A stretch of DNA of 64,000 bases from Pseudomonas ovata (GTDB lineage Bacteria > Pseudomonadota > Gammaproteobacteria > Pseudomonadales > Pseudomonadaceae). A program made the translations under genes and the position numbers. The notes under the pieces are model-generated. The model was not told where the DNA came from and searched no databases. It worked only from the letters and a program-made list of their open reading frames with translations. Position 1 is the first letter of the stretch. Each line of letters starts with the position of its first letter. This document shows positions 61,686-64,000 of this stretch, one piece after another. The stretch lies in assembly GCF_003131185.1 (NCBI RefSeq), contig NZ_QFFU01000003.1:186001-250000 (forward strand), read 5' to 3'.

Positions 61686-62960
61686 TCAGGCCGTCCAGCG
61701 CTTGAGCAGCAGGCTGGCGTTGACCCCGCCAAAACCGAAGCCATTGGACAGCGCGTATTCGATCGGCATCGAACGCGCCGTACCCTGCACAATATCGACA
61801 CCCTGTGCCGCTTCATCCGGGTGATCGAGGTTCAGCGTGGCGGGCACCTTCTGGTCACGAATCGCCAGGGCGGTGAACACCGCCTCGATGCCGCCGGCCG
61901 CGCCCAACAGATGACCGGTGGCCGATTTGGTTGAAGTCACCGCCACCGCGCTCTGCTCGCCGAACACCGCCTTGATCGCCGCCAGCTCGCCCTTGTCGCC
62001 GACCGGGGTCGAGGTGGCATGGGCATTGAGATGCTGCACCTGCGAGGCCTGGATGCCGGCCTGGCGAAGGGCCGCGCGCATGGCGCGTTGCGCCCCGCTG
62101 CCGTCCTCGGGGCCGGCCGTCAGGTGGTAGGCATCGGCACTGGTGCCATAGCCGACGATTTCGACGATCGGCGTGGCGCCCCGCGCCAGCGCATGCTCCA
62201 GTGACTCAATGACCAGCATGCCGGCGCCCTCGCCCATGACAAAACCGTCCCGGTCGCGATCAAACGGCCTCGAGGCCCGCTCGGGTGTTTCGTTGAAACC
62301 ACTGGACAACGCCCTGGCGGCAGCAAAACCGGCCAGGCTGACCCGATCAATGGCCGCCTCCGCACCACCACACACCGCGATGTCGGCCTCGCCGTCACGA
62401 ATCATGCGTGCCGCATCACCAATTGCCTGCACGCCGGCGGCACAGGCCGTCACCGGCGCACCGAGCGGCCCCTTGAAACCGTGCTGGATCGACACATGCC
62501 CTGCTGCCAGATTGACCAGGAAAGACGGAATCGTGAACGGCGATAGCCGACGCGGACCACGGCTGTCAGTGATGCGCACCGCTTCGGCAATCGAACCGAA
62601 ACCGCCTACCCCCGAACCGATCACCGTCGCCGTGCGTTCCTGCTCGGCCTCGGTGCCGGCGACCCAACCGGCCTGGTTCAGTGCCTGCCTGGCAGCGGCC
62701 AGGGCAAACAGAATGAAACGGTCCATCTTCTTTTGCTCTTTGGCAGGCGCGGCCATCTCGGGATCGAAGCCGGCCACACTGTCCTGGTCAAGCCCAGGTA
62801 CACGCCCCCCTACCTTTGTCGGCAGGTCCAGTACAACGTCTTCCGGCAAACGGACGATGCCCGAACGCCCTGCCAGCAGGCGTTGCCAGACTGTTTCAAG
62901 CCCGGTTCCCAGTGGTGTTACCAGCCCCATGCCGGTTATCACAATGCGACGCGCACTCAT
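61686..62960 (-). CDS. Beta-ketoacyl-ACP synthase II (FabF-like, stand-alone)
   Basis: 424 residues from ATG 62960. Catalytic triad: Cys in APVTACAAGVQAI, His in HLNAHATSTPVGD and His in SATGHLLGAAGGIE. Elongates acyl-ACP in fatty-acid synthesis. It lies outside the main fab cluster, next to a TetR gene and comEA, so it is probably a second KAS II with a special substrate or regulation (inference). Confidence 0.92.
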   Translation of the reverse strand: MSARRIVITGMGLVTPLGTGLETVWQRLLAGRSGIVRLPEDVVLDLPTKVGGRVPGLDQDSVAGFDPEMAAPAKEQKKMDRFILFALAAARQALNQAGWVAGTEAEQERTATVIGSGVGGFGSIAEAVRITDSRGPRRLSPFTIPSFLVNLAAGHVSIQHGFKGPLGAPVTACAAGVQAIGDAARMIRDGEADIAVCGGAEAAIDRVSLAGFAAARALSSGFNETPERASRPFDRDRDGFVMGEGAGMLVIESLEHALARGATPIVEIVGYGTSADAYHLTAGPEDGSGAQRAMRAALRQAGIQASQVQHLNAHATSTPVGDKGELAAIKAVFGEQSAVAVTSTKSATGHLLGAAGGIEAVFTALAIRDQKVPATLNLDHPDEAAQGVDIVQGTARSMPIEYALSNGFGFGGVNASLLLKRWTA

Positions 62961-63024
62961 ATAGACCCCTTGAGCAGCCCTTTGACAGGCCTTCATATGT
63001 TGACCATCATTTAATCAGTCAATA

Positions 63025-63038
63025 TGTCGACCGACATT
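63025..63038. promoter_or_regulatory. Near-palindrome ATGTCGACCGACAT upstream of the KAS II gene
   Basis: ATGTCG and CGACAT form an inverted repeat around a 2-base centre, 65 bases before the start and inside an AT-rich stretch (63000-63045). It could be a TetR-type operator, possibly for the protein encoded at 61131. Confidence 0.35.
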
Positions 63039-63118
63039 CAATGTGTCAAGGCAGCTCACGGGGCACACAGACGCAAAAAGGCCGATCAATGATCGGCCTC
63101 TGGTACGCAGGAATGGAT

Positions 63119-63451
63119 TTACTCGATGCTGATTCTGTCGCGATTGCGATCCAGCAGGGTATTGCCGACGCCCTTGACTTCAAGCAGCTCATCGACCGAA
63201 GTGAAGTTGCCGTTGGTCTCACGGTACGCCACGATGGCACTGGCCTTGTTGGCGCCGATTCCCGACAGGTTCTTTTGCAGGGTATCGGCGTCGGCCGTGT
63301 TGATATTGGTCTTGTCGACAGATTGCTGCATCGCGGCCGCGGCCGCCTGGGGGGTTGCGGCAGCCGGAGGCGTTGGCGAATTGGCCATGGCGCCCATCGA
63401 AAAAGTGGCAAGCAGTGCAGTTAGCAAGGAAGAAAACAAGACATTGCGCAT
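63119..63451 (-). CDS. comEA: ComEA-family helix-hairpin-helix DNA-binding protein
   Basis: 110 residues from ATG 63451 (GGAG ahead). Signal peptide RNVLFSSLLTALLATFSMG-AMA, alanine/proline-rich linker, then the double helix-hairpin-helix NINTADADTLQKNLSGIGAN and FTSVDELLEVKGVGNTLLDR. Periplasmic DNA binding in natural-competence type uptake. Next to wbpM in many pseudomonads; a role in transformation here is not shown. Confidence 0.92.
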   Translation of the reverse strand: MRNVLFSSLLTALLATFSMGAMANSPTPPAAATPQAAAAAMQQSVDKTNINTADADTLQKNLSGIGANKASAIVAYRETNGNFTSVDELLEVKGVGNTLLDRNRDRISIE

Positions 63452-63597
63452 ACAGGTACTCCATAGGTTCACAGGTTCGAGGCAGCATCCGGTGCTGCCC
63501 TTGCAAACTAGTTGAATCTACAGGCCCGCAACAGGGCCGGAGCGTGTCGGGGTATGTCCTTAAAAGCGCTTACAAATGCAGGTTGCAATGCGTCTAT

Positions 63598-64000
63598 TCA
63601 GGGTTCCTGGCGGCGTTCCTGATGGATCCAGTCGACGATTTCGCCATCGGGTGCATAGCCGCTGACCGTCTCGCGCAGCAACTGGCGGACGGTGTTGTAA
63701 TCGTCGCTATTGACAGCTGTCAGCAGGCGGGTGAGCAGTATTTTCATGGTCTCCCAAGGCAGGTAGTCCTCGCTCGCGCTCATGATCATCGGGTGCTCGG
63801 TGGCCACGACGTTGTCACCGATCAGCAACTCTTCGTAAAGCTTCTCGCCCGGTCGCAGGCCGGTGAACTCGATGGAGATGTCACCGTGGGGGTTCTTTTC
63901 CGAACGAATGCTCAAGCCTGAAAGATGGATCATCTTCTCGGCCAGTTCGATGATCCTCACCGGCTCACCCATGTCGAGCACGAATACATCGCCGCCCTGC
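63598..64000 (-). CDS. WbpM/FlaA1-like nucleoside-sugar 4,6-dehydratase, C-terminal part
   Basis: Only the last 134 residues are in the window; the gene runs off the right edge. [40 protein letters not shown] and the helical C-terminus match the C-terminal end of WbpM/CapD-type membrane dehydratases that make UDP-QuiNAc-type precursors for O-antigen. Catalytic residues lie outside the window. Confidence 0.9.
   Translation of the reverse strand, partial: QGGDVFVLDMGEPVRIIELAEKMIHLSGLSIRSEKNPHGDISIEFTGLRPGEKLYEELLIGDNVVATEHPMIMSASEDYLPWETMKILLTRLLTAVNSDDYNTVRQLLRETVSGYAPDGEIVDWIHQERRQEP

Overview
The window is a high-GC chromosomal segment of a Pseudomonas, most likely from the P. putida/P. 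fluorescens lineage. Three things point there: REP-type palindromes that begin GTAGGAGC, the EF-P/EarP arginine-rhamnosylation pair, and neighbourhoods such as wbpM-comEA and the kyn genes. I could not run a species search. No prophage, insertion sequence or CRISPR array is visible. Coding density is high and most long antisense reading frames are GC-driven shadows.

Left part (1-11,630) is devoted to sulfur compounds. A flavin monooxygenase of the SsuD type, a sulfonate-type binding protein and TctB/TctA permease subunits form one run. Next is an operon for a polar amino-acid ABC transporter, a thiol dioxygenase and an unusual 899-residue protein that fuses four rhodanese domains to a PLP C-S lyase. 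It is divergent from a LysR regulator. From 11,840 to 15,046 lie three genes of trans-4-hydroxyproline breakdown, with an AraC-type regulator divergent from them. An AA10 lytic polysaccharide monooxygenase without a visible signal peptide follows.

From 15,918 to 20,793 is the tryptophan-to-anthranilate kynurenine pathway (kynB, kynU, tryptophan dioxygenase, a permease) with its Lrp-type regulator. From 21,236 to 33,028 is a hexuronate/aldonate region. It has an altronate dehydratase operon with a GntR regulator and UxuR-like operator. It also has a six-gene operon (kdgK, manD, alcohol dehydrogenase, MFS carrier, uxuB, uxuA) divergent from an IclR regulator, with two KdgR-like boxes between them. 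A small less GC-rich block (33,187-37,242) with an AraC regulator, an SphA-type porin, an NTF2-fold protein and an amidase is functionally unassigned.

Five tRNA genes (three identical Gly-GCC, two identical Glu-TTC) lie at 37,402-38,021. The right part is mostly core genome: methionine sulfoxide and peroxide repair (msrC, msrB, glutathione peroxidase, ohrR/ohr), a hybrid sensor kinase, alaA, htpX, a cold-shock type DEAD-box helicase, class II DAHP synthase, efp/earP, a catecholate-type TonB receptor, a serine-type transporter, a KAS II enzyme, comEA and the end of a wbpM-like gene.

Four copies of a 108-153 bp palindromic REPIN-like element sit between genes. In two of them the end of the element supplies the stop codon of the neighbouring gene.
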